Shown: positions 34,995-46,869, counted from the first letter of the stretch. The stretch is 64,000 bases of DNA from Cyanobium sp. FGCU52 (GCA_024958715.1 JANWUS010000055.1:1-64000); one strand, 5' to 3'. Notes: a model not told the origin generated them from the sequence alone. Made by a program: numbers and translations.

Positions 34995-35831
34995 TCAGGC
35001 GGTTGTGCGCGACATCAGAATGCGGCGCCGGATCCGACGACTGCAGACAAAAGCTGCACTAGCTCCCAAGATCGGGAGTGGGCCGGGTGTGTTGGGGCGA
35101 TACTCATAAGTCAGAGTAATATCTTGGAAGAGTGCCGAAACTCGGGCAGCTGCAGGGTTGGTGGAAGTTCCCAGGAACCACGTAGTGCCATTAGTGGCAC
35201 CATTAGTGATGTCGAGAGCAATGGTCCAGTTAAAGGTGGCACTGACATTTCCAGTGCCTGTAAAAGCAGCAAGAATAGCTGCATCATTAGTAAAGCTATT
35301 GACATTAAAGTTGTTAGTTATAGCGGTATTCAGTTGGCCAAAAGTGGCTGAAGGGGTGCCCGTGGGTAGATCCGAGGGATTTGCATTAAAAATTGTTTGA
35401 TTAACTCCTGGGAGGATCCAAGTGCCAGAGCCGAAATTAGTTGTGAAGGTCCCTTCGCTGGCATCAAGTTTTGCTCGGGAGCCTACTGGTGCGCTCTGTC
35501 GGGTACCTCTCAAGGACCCAGAGACTTCGCCAGTACCCTCAAAGCGAATACCAGTGAGAGTTCCGAGATTTGGATCGAATTTTGAGAAACTATTGCTTTG
35601 AACAGCTGTAGGAACAAGAGGTCGAGAAGCTCCCGTGCCTGTTGCTAAGTTATTGAAGACGGTTGTGTTGTTGGTTCCATTTTGAGTTTGAATCGCGGTG
35701 ATTGCTTCGGCTTTGCCGGCACAAAGAAGACTCAGAGGCAGGGCGGCGGCGATAGCGGCGCAGCGCAGAGTGAACCCGGGTTTGAATCCGAGGCGGCTGC
35801 TCTCGGTGGCTGCGAGGGGGGGATGCGACAT
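34995..35831 (-). CDS. secreted protein with PEP-CTERM-like C-terminal anchor
   Basis: The 278-residue protein starts at ATG 35831 (MSHPPLAATESSRLGFKPGF). A signal peptide (hydrophobic core about 28-43, cleavage near GKAEA) is followed by an Asn/Thr/Gly-rich beta-type region. The C-terminus PGPLPILGASAAFVCSRRIR is a proline-started hydrophobic segment with a basic tail, like the cyanobacterial PEP-CTERM variant recognised by exosortase-like enzymes. The same motif ends the broken gene at 52552. GC content is visibly lower than the surroundings, suggesting recent acquisition or rapid evolution. The function of the extracellular part is unknown. Confidence 0.75.
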   Translation of the reverse strand: MSHPPLAATESSRLGFKPGFTLRCAAIAAALPLSLLCAGKAEAITAIQTQNGTNNTTVFNNLATGTGASRPLVPTAVQSNSFSKFDPNLGTLTGIRFEGTGEVSGSLRGTRQSAPVGSRAKLDASEGTFTTNFGSGTWILPGVNQTIFNANPSDLPTGTPSATFGQLNTAITNNFNVNSFTNDAAILAAFTGTGNVSATFNWTIALDITNGATNGTTWFLGTSTNPAAARVSALFQDITLTYEYRPNTPGPLPILGASAAFVCSRRIRRRILMSRTTA

Positions 35832-35857
35832 CGTTCGAAAGATTTTCTCCAAGCTAG

Positions 35858-37488
<1,631 letters not shown>

Positions 37489-37497
37489 GGGTCAGCC

Positions 37498-39033
37498 ATC
37501 CCCACGAACCCCCTCACCCCCGATCAGCAGGCGGCCGAAGCCGCCTTCGCCGCCTGGCTGGCGCAACCGGCCGACGGCACGCCGTTCGTGCTGAGCGGCT
37601 ACGCCGGCACCGGCAAGACCTTCCTGTCGATGCGCTTCCTCGCCCTGGCGGAGGCCCGGAGCCTCTGCTGGACCGTGGCGGCCCCCACCCACAAGGCGGT
37701 GGGGGTGCTCAGGGGCTCTCTGGAGCGGGCCGGACTGCGTCCCACCTGGTATCCCTCCACGATCCACCGGTTGCTGCGGCTCAAGCTCCGCCGCGAGCGG
37801 GATCGGGAACAGTGCGAGGAGACGGCCCAGACCGCGGCCGCCCTCGAACATCTGGCCCTGGTGCTGATCGACGAGGCCTCGATGGTCGACAGCGCCCTGC
37901 TGGAGATCGCCCTGCGCTGCGCCCATCCCTTCCGCACCCGGCTGGTGTTCGTGGGGGATCCGGCCCAGCTTCCGCCGGTGGGGGAGCCCGAGAGTCCGGT
38001 GTTCGCCATGGGCCGGGCCCGGTCGGCCCAGCTCACCCGGGTGGTCCGCCATCAGGGGGCGGTGCTGCGCCTCGCCGCGGGCTTGCGGGAGGGGCAGCTG
38101 CCCTGCCGCCTGCCGCCGGTGCTGCCGCCGGTGGTCACCCCCCTGGGCCGGGTGGCCCTGCTGGAGCGGGGGGCCTGGCTGGTGGAGGCCCAGGCGGCCC
38201 TGCGGGAGGCTGCCGCCAGCGACGATCCCGACCGGGCCCGCATTCTCTGCTACACCAACCGCTCCCTCGAGCGGCTGGTGCCGATCGCCCGTCGTGCCCT
38301 GCACGGCGCCATGGCCGACCAGCTGCCGGTGCTCCCGGGTGAGGTGCTGATCACCCGGGCGGCGGTGATGGCGCCCGCCTGCCGCCGGGGGGAGGAGGAG
38401 GGGGAGGAGCCCGATCTGCTGCTGGGCTCCAACCGGGAGCTGGTGGTGCGGGATGTGACACCCGAGCGCTGTGATCTGGCCGACTTCGGCGTGGGCAGCG
38501 GCGATGGCCTCGCCGCGCCGGTGATCGAGACCCTCACGGCGGCGGTGGAGGCGGGCGAGGCCCGTTTCGAGCTGCGGCTGCTGCCGCCGATCGGCTCGCG
38601 GCCGCGGCAGGAGCTGGAGGGCGTGCTCCAGCGCCTGAGGGAGCAGGCAAGGGCGGCGGGGCGTCAGGAGGGGAAGAGTCTGTGGCGCCGCTTCTTCCTG
38701 GTGCGCGATGCCTTCGCCTCCCTGGGGCCCGCGGCCGTGCTCACGGTGCACCGCAGCCAGGGCAGCAGCTTCGGCGAGGTGTTCGTGGAGGCCGATGTGT
38801 TCCGCCCCCACGACGAGCGGCTCCGTCGCCAGCTGGTCTACGTGGCCGTGAGCCGGGCCCGCCGGGGAGTGGTGCTGGCGGCTGGCCCCGGAACCGCGCA
38901 GGAGCGGCGGCGGTGGGGAGAGTGGCTGGCCGGGGGTGACGGGGAGGCGGGCACCGACGCAAGGGAGGCCTTGAGGCTTTTCGACTCCGTGTCATGCGAG
39001 AGTGCCGAGCAAGAAGAAGCAGGCAATCGGTAA
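37498..39033 (+). CDS. RecD-like ATP-dependent helicase with non-standard start codon
   Basis: The 511-residue superfamily 1 helicase has Walker A SGYAGTGKT, the DEAD-box-like LIDEASMVD, GDPAQLPPVGE and the C-terminal UvrD_C-like VLTVHRSQGSSFGEVFVEAD with VYVAVSRARRG. The protein-like N-terminus reads TNPLTPDQQAAEAAFAAWL and begins right after the previous stop. No ATG, GTG or TTG exists between that stop (37488) and 37588. The only near-cognate codon at the expected position is ATC at 37498. GTG 37588 lies just before the P-loop and would delete the conserved N-terminus. It probably works in DNA repair or recombination. Confidence 0.88.
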   Translation: MPTNPLTPDQQAAEAAFAAWLAQPADGTPFVLSGYAGTGKTFLSMRFLALAEARSLCWTVAAPTHKAVGVLRGSLERAGLRPTWYPSTIHRLLRLKLRRERDREQCEETAQTAAALEHLALVLIDEASMVDSALLEIALRCAHPFRTRLVFVGDPAQLPPVGEPESPVFAMGRARSAQLTRVVRHQGAVLRLAAGLREGQLPCRLPPVLPPVVTPLGRVALLERGAWLVEAQAALREAAASDDPDRARILCYTNRSLERLVPIARRALHGAMADQLPVLPGEVLITRAAVMAPACRRGEEEGEEPDLLLGSNRELVVRDVTPERCDLADFGVGSGDGLAAPVIETLTAAVEAGEARFELRLLPPIGSRPRQELEGVLQRLREQARAAGRQEGKSLWRRFFLVRDAFASLGPAAVLTVHRSQGSSFGEVFVEADVFRPHDERLRRQLVYVAVSRARRGVVLAAGPGTAQERRRWGEWLAGGDGEAGTDAREALRLFDSVSCESAEQEEAGNR

Positions 39034-39113
39034 AAGTTTTTTTCTGGCTTCGCGGCTTTGCGTCCTTGATTTTGCCTGTATTCTTTACACCGAAAATTTC
39101 TGTGGTTGTGACA

Positions 39114-39422
39114 GTGCCTTCATTCCTTGGATCCAAGGGAACGTTCGCACCGCTGCCCGCTCAGATCGCTTCACCGGGCCATCCCTATCCCCCGAGTGCG
39201 CTGCGCCCGGTCCGGACGGAAGGAACCCTTCCCTTTCTGCTGGTGGTGGCGGGCATCGGCCTGGTGCTGGTGATGGGGAGGCTGATCCTTCGTCGCCGGG
39301 CCTCCTCCAAGCCTGGGCTGCCGGATGAGCCCCTGTTCCCCCCCGCCATGCCCCACCAGAAGATCCACGACCGCAAGTATCTGAGCCGCATTCTCAGCAG
39401 CGACGACCCCCCTCGGTCCTGA
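39114..39422 (+). CDS. short single-pass membrane protein
   Basis: The frame gives about 102 residues from GTG 39114, with other in-frame GTGs at 39102 and 39108. A membrane helix (LPFLLVVAGIGLVLVMG) is followed by a basic stretch (RLILRRRAS) and a polar tail with HQKIHDRKYLSRIL. It is preceded by about 80 AT-rich bases (39030-39110) that may hold a promoter, including a TATTCT hexamer near 39080. No family recognised. The start is uncertain. Confidence 0.45.
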   Translation: MPSFLGSKGTFAPLPAQIASPGHPYPPSALRPVRTEGTLPFLLVVAGIGLVLVMGRLILRRRASSKPGLPDEPLFPPAMPHQKIHDRKYLSRILSSDDPPRS

Positions 39423-39428
39423 TCGGCC

Positions 39429-40109
39429 TCAGGCGCCCAGGCCCTCGATGCCCTGCCAGCCGAGGTACACCGCCAGCGCCAGGCTCACCAGGCCCACCAG
39501 CAGTTCGCCGCGGGCCACCAGCCAGCTGCGGGCCCGCTGAAGCCAGGGCACCATCCGCTCGCTGCCGAGCAGCAGCAGGGCCAGCAGCGGCAGCAGCAGA
39601 AGGGTGGCGGTGCCGAGGCCGAACAGTCCCGCCACGAGCCATTCCTGCGCCCTGTCCAGGCCGGCCGCCAGCATCGACCCGGCGGCCTTGGCATACAGGA
39701 AAAGATCGTCGGGCGTGACCACCTGCAGCAGGATGCTCAGGCCGATCAGCGGCACCAGGCCCAGGGCGGAAAACCTGTCGAGGCGCTGCTCCCAGACTGG
39801 GCCCGCGTCGGCATCGCCGGCCAGCAGGGCGTTCAGCCCCAGCGCCAGCAGGCCGCCGGCCGCCAGCAGATCGAGGCCGGTGCGATGGCTGGCGCCCTTG
39901 CTCATGTCGAGCACCAGGCCATGGCCCACCCCCAGCAGCAGGGCCAGCTCCAGCCAGGCGGTCAGCAGCCAGGCCGCCACGAACCAGCCGCCGCGGCGCA
40001 GGGGCTTCGGCCCGAGCAGCAGCAGCAGCAGTAGCCCGATGTGAACGGGGCTGCAGGCGATGGCCAGGGCAAAGCCCACCATCTCCCCCCAGAAGCCTGC
40101 TCCAGCCAT
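39429..40109 (-). CDS. GAP-family multi-spanning membrane protein (copy 2)
   Basis: The 226-residue protein has about six membrane helices. The start IACSPVHIGLLLLLLLGPKPLRRG parallels the copy at 8058-8753 (AFSPLHIGVVTLLLLGRSPLRRS). Both continue with a DLLAAGGLLALGL-type helix, so they are paralogs of the GAP/Sap superfamily of putative small-molecule exporters. Substrate unknown. It is nine bases from the acylphosphatase gene, same strand. Confidence 0.75.
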   Translation of the reverse strand: MAGAGFWGEMVGFALAIACSPVHIGLLLLLLLGPKPLRRGGWFVAAWLLTAWLELALLLGVGHGLVLDMSKGASHRTGLDLLAAGGLLALGLNALLAGDADAGPVWEQRLDRFSALGLVPLIGLSILLQVVTPDDLFLYAKAAGSMLAAGLDRAQEWLVAGLFGLGTATLLLLPLLALLLLGSERMVPWLQRARSWLVARGELLVGLVSLALAVYLGWQGIEGLGA

Positions 40110-40117
40110 CGGCCCGT

Positions 40118-40492
40118 TCAGCGCCGCACCTCAAACCAGTCTTCGCCGGTGGGGGGGATCGTGGCACTGGCGACGCTGCGAACCTGCGCCGCTCCCGGGC
40201 CCTTCTCGCACCAGAGCTGCAGTTCGGTCAGCCGCTGGGGTTCGCCTTCCGCCTCCACCTCCACCGAGCCATCCGGCCGGTTGCGCACCCAGCCGCTCAG
40301 TCCCAGCTCGATCGCCTGGCGGCGGCAGCTGGCCCGGTAGCCCACGCCCTGCACCACCCCGTGCACGATCAGACGCCAGCGTTCGCGGTTCGGGGCGGAA
40401 CGGGGCTCGGAGGGCTGGAGGAAGCGGCGCTCGTCGGCAGCGGCACGGCGCGCCCGGCTGACGCGGCCAGACGCCGCGGGATCGCCGAGCAT
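40118..40492 (-). CDS. acylphosphatase domain protein
   Basis: From ATG 40492 it encodes 124 residues. Residues about 36-124 are a complete acylphosphatase: HGVVQGVGYRASCRRQA with the catalytic Arg, and GLSGWVRNRPDGSVEVEAEGE with the catalytic Asn. The enzyme hydrolyses acyl phosphates. The N-terminal ~35 residues are unusual, Arg/Ala-rich, and overlap the 3' end of cobB in another frame. ATGs at 40543 and 40564 would lengthen it further. A later GTG within IVHGVV is too late. Confidence 0.85.
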   Translation of the reverse strand: MLGDPAASGRVSRARRAAADERRFLQPSEPRSAPNRERWRLIVHGVVQGVGYRASCRRQAIELGLSGWVRNRPDGSVEVEAEGEPQRLTELQLWCEKGPGAAQVRSVASATIPPTGEDWFEVRR

Positions 40493-41874
40493 CCAGCCCA
40501 GTGGAGATGAATCCAGCTGGCGTGCACGTTGCTGGCTGTCCATCCTTCGCTCCTCGAGGGGCATCCCCAGCCCTCAACCTGCCACAGCTCTTCCCGTTCG
40601 GCTACCAAAGGGCCGCCGTCGGCGGCCGTGTCCCCCGGCGCGATCTGCAGCTGCCAGCGGTGGAACTCATGGCCGCTGAGAAGCTCGCCGCGGCGTACCA
40701 GCAGGCCATCGGCGCCGGAGCGCATCTGGCGGTAGCCCAGGCTCAGGGATGCTCCCCGCCGGGCGGCGAAGGGCAGCAGGCCGGCCATGGCGTGGCTGTG
40801 GCCCGCCGCATCCTCCAGCCGGCGGCCGAGCAGCAGCAGCCCGCCGCACTCGGCCACCACCGGCAGCCCGCCCCTCACCGCGCCGCGCAGATCGGCGAGG
40901 CTGCGGCGTGCGGCGGCGAGGGTGCCCGCATGCAGTTCGGGGTAGCCCCCGGGCAGCAGCACCGCCCGGCTGCCGGCCGGCAGCGGTTCGTCGGCCAGGG
41001 GGCTCCAGGGCCGGGGCTCCAGCCCGCAGGCCCGCAGCAGTTCCTCCGCCTCGGGGTAGCGGAAGTGGAAGGCGGCATCGGCGGCCACGGCCACCGGGAG
41101 CGCCGGGGCCGGCGGCACGGGGTTCCCAGCGACCGCGCCGCTGCCGTTCGCTCCCAGAGCGGCCAGGATCGGATCCGGTTCGCCCGATCGGGCTTGCGGC
41201 GGCGCCAGCAGCGGCCTGAGGCGCTCCAGATCCAGGTGCTCCTCGGCCAGCGCGGCCCAGATCCGCTGGCGGCTCTCCAGATCCTCCACCTCCCGGGGGG
41301 GCAGCAGGCCGAGGTGGCGGGAGGGCAGATCCAGGGCCGGATGGCTGGGCAGCACGCCGAGCAGCGGCACCGCGATCGCCTCGAGGGCCTCCCGCAGCAG
41401 GGTGCGGTGGCGCTCGCTGCCCACCCGGTTGAGCACCACCCCCGCCAGGCGCACCGTCGGCGGACCATGGTCGCGGAAGCCTCGCACCAGGGCCGCGAGG
41501 GAGCCGGCCTGGCGGGAGGCCTCCACCACCAGCACCACGGGCAGATCCAGCAGGGCGGCCACGGCGGCGGAGCTGCCCTCGCTGCCGGAGCCGCGTCCGT
41601 CGAACAGGCCCATCACCCCTTCCACCACCACCCGGTCGGCGCGGCTGCCGTGCCAGCGGAAGCAGTTCCGCACCCACTCCTCGCCGCAGAGGAGTGGATC
41701 GAGGTTGCGGCAGGGGCGCCCCGCCACCGCGCTCAGCAGCTGGGGATCGAGGTAGTCCGGCCCCACCTTGAACGGCTGGACGCTGAGGCCCCGCCGGCGG
41801 GCCAGGGCCGTGAGCATCAGGGTGAGCAGGGTCTTGCCACTGCCGCTGCAGGGCGCCGCGATCAGGCAGCTCAA
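40369..41874 (-). CDS. cobB: cobyrinate a,c-diamide synthase
   Basis: The 501-residue glutamine-dependent amidotransferase makes cobyrinate a,c-diamide in cobalamin synthesis. It has a P-loop (APCSGSGKT) in the N-terminal dethiobiotin-synthetase-like domain, KVGPDYLDP, and a class I glutaminase domain with VVAECGGLLLLG (nucleophile Cys) and a C-terminal SGHEFHRW and HASWIHLHW. The start is TTG 41874, overlapping the opcA stop. A longer frame to 42087 is antisense to nothing sensible. The last ~25 residues are Ser/Pro-rich and overlap the acylphosphatase gene, suggesting loss of an earlier stop. Confidence 0.93.
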   Translation of the reverse strand: MSCLIAAPCSGSGKTLLTLMLTALARRRGLSVQPFKVGPDYLDPQLLSAVAGRPCRNLDPLLCGEEWVRNCFRWHGSRADRVVVEGVMGLFDGRGSGSEGSSAAVAALLDLPVVLVVEASRQAGSLAALVRGFRDHGPPTVRLAGVVLNRVGSERHRTLLREALEAIAVPLLGVLPSHPALDLPSRHLGLLPPREVEDLESRQRIWAALAEEHLDLERLRPLLAPPQARSGEPDPILAALGANGSGAVAGNPVPPAPALPVAVAADAAFHFRYPEAEELLRACGLEPRPWSPLADEPLPAGSRAVLLPGGYPELHAGTLAAARRSLADLRGAVRGGLPVVAECGGLLLLGRRLEDAAGHSHAMAGLLPFAARRGASLSLGYRQMRSGADGLLVRRGELLSGHEFHRWQLQIAPGDTAADGGPLVAEREELWQVEGWGCPSRSEGWTASNVHASWIHLHWAGCSAIPRRLAASAGRAVPLPTSAASSSPPSPVPPRTANAGV

Positions 41875-43178
41875 GGGGCGGCGCTGGGCAGCAGTTCGGC
41901 CGCCAGGGGGGCGGCGGCGGCCAGCAGCGGATTGGTGGTGTCGTGGCCGCCGCCGAGCAGCCGGGCCAGCTCGCGCTCCTCGCTCTCCTCCGGCAGGGGC
42001 ACCACCTCCTCGGCCAGTTCCATCGAGGCCATGCCGCCCGATTCCAGCCGCATGCAGCCGCCGGATTCCGAGCAGAGGATCACGCACAGGGGCGGCCGGC
42101 CCGCGGGCTCGCAGATCAGGCGCAGGCCCACGATCGCCCCGGGGTGGGCCTTGGGCACCCCCACCGGCACGGGCATCAGCCGGAAGCGCACGGTTGCCCC
42201 ATCGGTGCGCTGGAACTCGGCGGCGATGCCGTGGCCCACATCGGCCGCGACGCTCTCGCTGGCCACCAGGTGCCAGCCCAGCCGGTCGGCGATCCAGGCC
42301 GCCAGCAGCAGCCCCTTCACCGGGTGCTCCCCCTCCACGTCAATGTCGAGCTGCACCACCCGGCCCAGCGCGTCGCGGCGGGAGGGGGGATCGAAGACCA
42401 TCGCCAGCGATTCGCGCCAGCTGCGCAACCGCAGCCAGTTGAGGTCGTTGAGGGCCTGGCCGCGGTCGATGCGATCCACCAGCACCTCCAGGCAGCGGCG
42501 CGGATCGCCGAGGGAGGTGTCGATCACCAGCCGGCGGGGCGGTGGGGCCAGGGCCTCCAGCATCTCCGGCGGCTCGTCGAGGCTGCTGTTCCACCACACC
42601 CAGCAGGGGAGATCGTTGCCGACGAGGCTCTGCAGGAGCCCCAGGCCCTGCTTCATCGCCCCCATGCCGCCCCGCAGCACCACCACGTCACCGCAGGCGG
42701 CGCCGCCGGTGCCGCCGTCTTCCGGCAGCGGGCAGTAGGCCGCCACCAGGGTTTCGAGGGGATGGCCGTCGTCGAGGGTGGGCGCCAGGGTGATCAGCCG
42801 GCGCGGGGTGAGGCTGCTGATGGCGCTCTCCACCGTGCGGCCGCGCAGATCGGTGGCCGCATGGCTGCCGGGCTGCTGACCCACGGCCCAGGCCAGCCGC
42901 GGATCCATCGGCGCGGTGCTGGGGGGAAGACCCACGAGCGTCACGATCTCGCGCGCGGCGTCGAGCACGTCCGCGCGGTCGAGCCCGGTGATCGGTCCGT
43001 CGACCCGGCCGATGCGCACCAGCTGCTGCTCCAGCCAGGCCGGGTCCCACACCAGCAGGGTGAAAGTGGCGGCGCCGGTGGAGCCTTCCAGGCCGTCGTG
43101 CCAGAGGCGCTCTAAGTAAGGGGTGACCTCCGCGGGCGGCACCTCGAGCGGCGCCTGGAGGGTGAGCTGGGTGGACAT
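41871..43178 (-). CDS. opcA: glucose-6-phosphate dehydrogenase assembly protein
   Basis: The 435-residue OpcA activates and assembles glucose-6-phosphate dehydrogenase in cyanobacteria, under redox control. The start at ATG 43178 (MSTQLTLQAPLEVPP) follows zwf by 76 bases in the same direction, the conserved zwf-opcA order. Recognisable blocks include TFTLLVWDPAWLEQQL, LPCWVWWNSSLDEP and WRESLAMVFDPP. It ends in an Ala/Pro-rich tail. Cysteines in ILCSESGGCMR may be thioredoxin targets, as in the family. Confidence 0.95.
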   Translation of the reverse strand: MSTQLTLQAPLEVPPAEVTPYLERLWHDGLEGSTGAATFTLLVWDPAWLEQQLVRIGRVDGPITGLDRADVLDAAREIVTLVGLPPSTAPMDPRLAWAVGQQPGSHAATDLRGRTVESAISSLTPRRLITLAPTLDDGHPLETLVAAYCPLPEDGGTGGAACGDVVVLRGGMGAMKQGLGLLQSLVGNDLPCWVWWNSSLDEPPEMLEALAPPPRRLVIDTSLGDPRRCLEVLVDRIDRGQALNDLNWLRLRSWRESLAMVFDPPSRRDALGRVVQLDIDVEGEHPVKGLLLAAWIADRLGWHLVASESVAADVGHGIAAEFQRTDGATVRFRLMPVPVGVPKAHPGAIVGLRLICEPAGRPPLCVILCSESGGCMRLESGGMASMELAEEVVPLPEESEERELARLLGGGHDTTNPLLAAAAPLAAELLPSAAP

Positions 43179-43254
43179 GGCGCGCGGGGGGTGGGGAGCG
43201 GGAGGGGCGGAACGGGTGAGGCGCAGGGCTTGGGGCCGCATGGGAGAACGGGGC

Positions 43255-44778
43255 TCAGGGGCGGCGCCAGATCAGGCCGTCTTCGGCCAGCAGGTTGTCG
43301 GAGGCGGCCGGGCCCCAGGTGCGGGCCTCGTAGGGATGGACCGGCAGCTGCCAGGGGGCCTCCTCGATCAGTTCCAGCAGCGGGGTGTAGAGCCGCCAGG
43401 CCGCCTCCACCTCGTCGCTGCGGGTGAACAGGGTGGGATCCCCCAGCATGGCGTCGGCCAGCAGGCGCACGTAGCCCTCGTCGGAGGGTTCCCCGAACGA
43501 TTCGTCGTAGGAGAAGGCCATGTCCACCGGGCGGCTGCGCATGCCCGAACCGGGGGCCTTCACCTCGAACTTGATGTCCGCGCCCTCGTCGGGCTGGATG
43601 CGCAGGATCAGCTGGTTGGGGGTGGGGGCGCCGCCCGCGGCGTCGAACAGGTGCACCGGCGCCTCCCGGAAGGTGAGCACCACCTCGCTGAGGCGCTTGG
43701 GCAGGCGCTTGCCGGTGCGCAGGTAGAAGGGCACCCCCTGCCAGCGCCAGTTGTCGATGAACACCTTCATGGCCACATAGGTTTCGGTGGTGCTGTTGGG
43801 GTTCACCCCCGGCTCCTGCCGGTAGCCGCTCAGGGGCTGGGCGCGGCTGCCGCCTGCGGCGTACTGGCCGCGCACGCAGCACTTCCAGGGTTCGTCCTCC
43901 CGGGCCAGGTGGGCCGACTGCAGCACCTTGGCCTTCTCGTTGCGGATCGCCTCCGGATCGAAGCGGCCCGGCGGTTCCATCGCCGTGAGGGCCAGGATCT
44001 GGGTGAGGTGGTTCTGCACCATGTCGCGCAGGGCCCCGGAGCTCTCGTAGTAGCCCGCCCGCTCCTCCACCCCCACCGTTTCGGCGGCGGTGATCTGCAC
44101 GTTGGCGATGTAGTTCCGGTTCCAGATCGGCTCGAAGATGGTGTTGGCGAAGCGCAGCACCAGGATGTTCTGGACCGTTTCCTTGCCCAGGTAGTGGTCG
44201 ATGCGGAAGACCTGGCTCTCCTTGGCGCAGGCCTGCACCACCTTGTTGAGGGCCTGGGCGCTGGCGTAGTCGCGGCCGAAGGGTTTCTCGATCACCACGC
44301 GGCTGCGTTCGGGATCCGCCAGCAGGCCGGCACCGGCCAGGGCGCGGCAGCCGCTGCCGTAGAACTCCGGCGACACCGACAGGTAGAAGGTGCGGTTGCC
44401 GCGGGTGGCGCGCAGCCGGTCCACCGCCTCCAGCCGGGTGCCCAGCCGCACCAGGTGTTCCGGCTGCTGCAGATCCACTGGCTCGTAGAACAGGCCCTGG
44501 GCGAAGGCGTCCCAGGCTCTGGGGTGCTCGGCCACCTGCTCGGCCAGGGAATCGCCCATTTTCTGGCGGAACTCCTCATCGCTCCAGGGCCGGCGGGCAC
44601 AGCCCAGCACGGCGAATTCACTGGGCAGCCGCCGCTGGCGGAACAGCTCGAACAGGGCGGGGATCAGCTTGCGGTGGGTGAGGTCTCCGCTGGCCCCGAA
44701 GATCACGATGCACTGGGGTGAGATCACCCGCTCCTGACGCAGACCCACCCGCAGCGGGTTGGTGAGGATCGTGGTCAT
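43255..44778 (-). CDS. zwf: glucose-6-phosphate 1-dehydrogenase
   Basis: The 507-residue enzyme catalyses the first step of the oxidative pentose phosphate pathway, producing NADPH. Motifs are FGASGDLTHRKL for NADP, EKPFGRDYASA and the substrate site RIDHYLGKETVQNIL. Length is standard. It lies downstream of petH and upstream of opcA on the same strand, linking NADPH production and ferredoxin chemistry. A hairpin at 44813-44849 separates it from petH. Confidence 0.97.
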   Translation of the reverse strand: MTTILTNPLRVGLRQERVISPQCIVIFGASGDLTHRKLIPALFELFRQRRLPSEFAVLGCARRPWSDEEFRQKMGDSLAEQVAEHPRAWDAFAQGLFYEPVDLQQPEHLVRLGTRLEAVDRLRATRGNRTFYLSVSPEFYGSGCRALAGAGLLADPERSRVVIEKPFGRDYASAQALNKVVQACAKESQVFRIDHYLGKETVQNILVLRFANTIFEPIWNRNYIANVQITAAETVGVEERAGYYESSGALRDMVQNHLTQILALTAMEPPGRFDPEAIRNEKAKVLQSAHLAREDEPWKCCVRGQYAAGGSRAQPLSGYRQEPGVNPNSTTETYVAMKVFIDNWRWQGVPFYLRTGKRLPKRLSEVVLTFREAPVHLFDAAGGAPTPNQLILRIQPDEGADIKFEVKAPGSGMRSRPVDMAFSYDESFGEPSDEGYVRLLADAMLGDPTLFTRSDEVEAAWRLYTPLLELIEEAPWQLPVHPYEARTWGPAASDNLLAEDGLIWRRP

Positions 44779-44812
44779 GACGCGAGACAGGCCATTGCAC
44801 CCTGGTTTAACG

Positions 44813-44849
44813 GGAAAGACCCCCCGGCGCCGCTGGGGCGGCCGGAGGG
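44813..44849 (-). terminator. probable terminator after petH
   Basis: On the minus strand CCCTCCGGC pairs with GCCGGGGGG (one T-G wobble) enclosing a short CGC/GCG stem with a two-base bulge, followed by TCTTTCC. It lies about 40 bases after the petH stop and before zwf. The T-run is interrupted, so partial read-through into zwf is possible. Confidence 0.45.
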
Positions 44850-44886
44850 CCCTGATCCTGTGAGGGTTTGCCGATGGCGGATCCGC

Positions 44887-46155
<1,269 letters not shown>

Positions 46156-46209
46156 TTAGCTTGGCTCGAGTGGTGCCTGACACCACCTCGCCCGTGTCGC
46201 CCGCGGCAC

Positions 46210-46869
46210 GTGCCCTCCCCCACCACCGGCCCGTCCGAGCCCCGAAACGCCTTGGCGCAGCTCCTGGTTCCGTCCGCCGAACTTCTTTTCGACACCGCCC
46301 CTGACGGGCTCTCCGCCGAGGTCATGCCCCTGGTCTTCCCGTCCGCGCCTCCCGAGGTGGCGGCTAGCTGCTCCCTCGACACGATCCAGCAGGAGATGGA
46401 ACGGCTGCCCCACGGGACGCGCCGGCTGGCGGTGCAGCTCCGCCTGCCCGTCGATCCCCAGTGGCTGTGGGCGGTGCTCACCGATTACGAGAATCTGGAT
46501 CGCTTCATTCCCAACCTCGCCAGTTCCCGTCAGCTCTGGCGGCGGGGAGCCCAGGTGGCGGTGGAGCAGGTGGGCGTGCAGACCTTCTGCGGCATGCGCT
46601 TCTCGGCCCGGGTGCAGCTGGTGCTGACCGAGGAGCGCCAGCAGGGGCGGTTGGCCTTCGAGATGCTCGAGGGTGATTTCCGCTGCTTCAATGGGGCCTG
46701 GCAGGTGGGCAGCGATGCGGCCGGCAGCTGGCTGCTCTACGAACTCACCGTGCAGGGCAAACCGGGGATGCCGATTGGCCTGATCGAGCAGCGCTTGCAG
46801 CACGACCTGGCCTGCAACGTCCGCGGCGTGCAGCAGGAGGCCCAGCGGCGGGCGTCGCTGATGGCCTGA
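46210..46869 (+). CDS. SRPBCC (polyketide cyclase/START-like) family protein
   Basis: The 219-residue protein starts at GTG 46210. Residues about 70-215 follow the SRPBCC pattern VQLRLPVDPQWLWAVLTDYENLDRFIPNL... with a long C-terminal helix (LIEQRLQHDLACNVRGVQQEA). Proteins of this type bind hydrophobic ligands, and related cyanobacterial ones are annotated as cyclase/dehydrase. No catalytic claim can be made. A shorter start at Met39 is possible. It is divergent from petH. Confidence 0.82.
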   Translation: MPSPTTGPSEPRNALAQLLVPSAELLFDTAPDGLSAEVMPLVFPSAPPEVAASCSLDTIQQEMERLPHGTRRLAVQLRLPVDPQWLWAVLTDYENLDRFIPNLASSRQLWRRGAQVAVEQVGVQTFCGMRFSARVQLVLTEERQQGRLAFEMLEGDFRCFNGAWQVGSDAAGSWLLYELTVQGKPGMPIGLIEQRLQHDLACNVRGVQQEAQRRASLMA

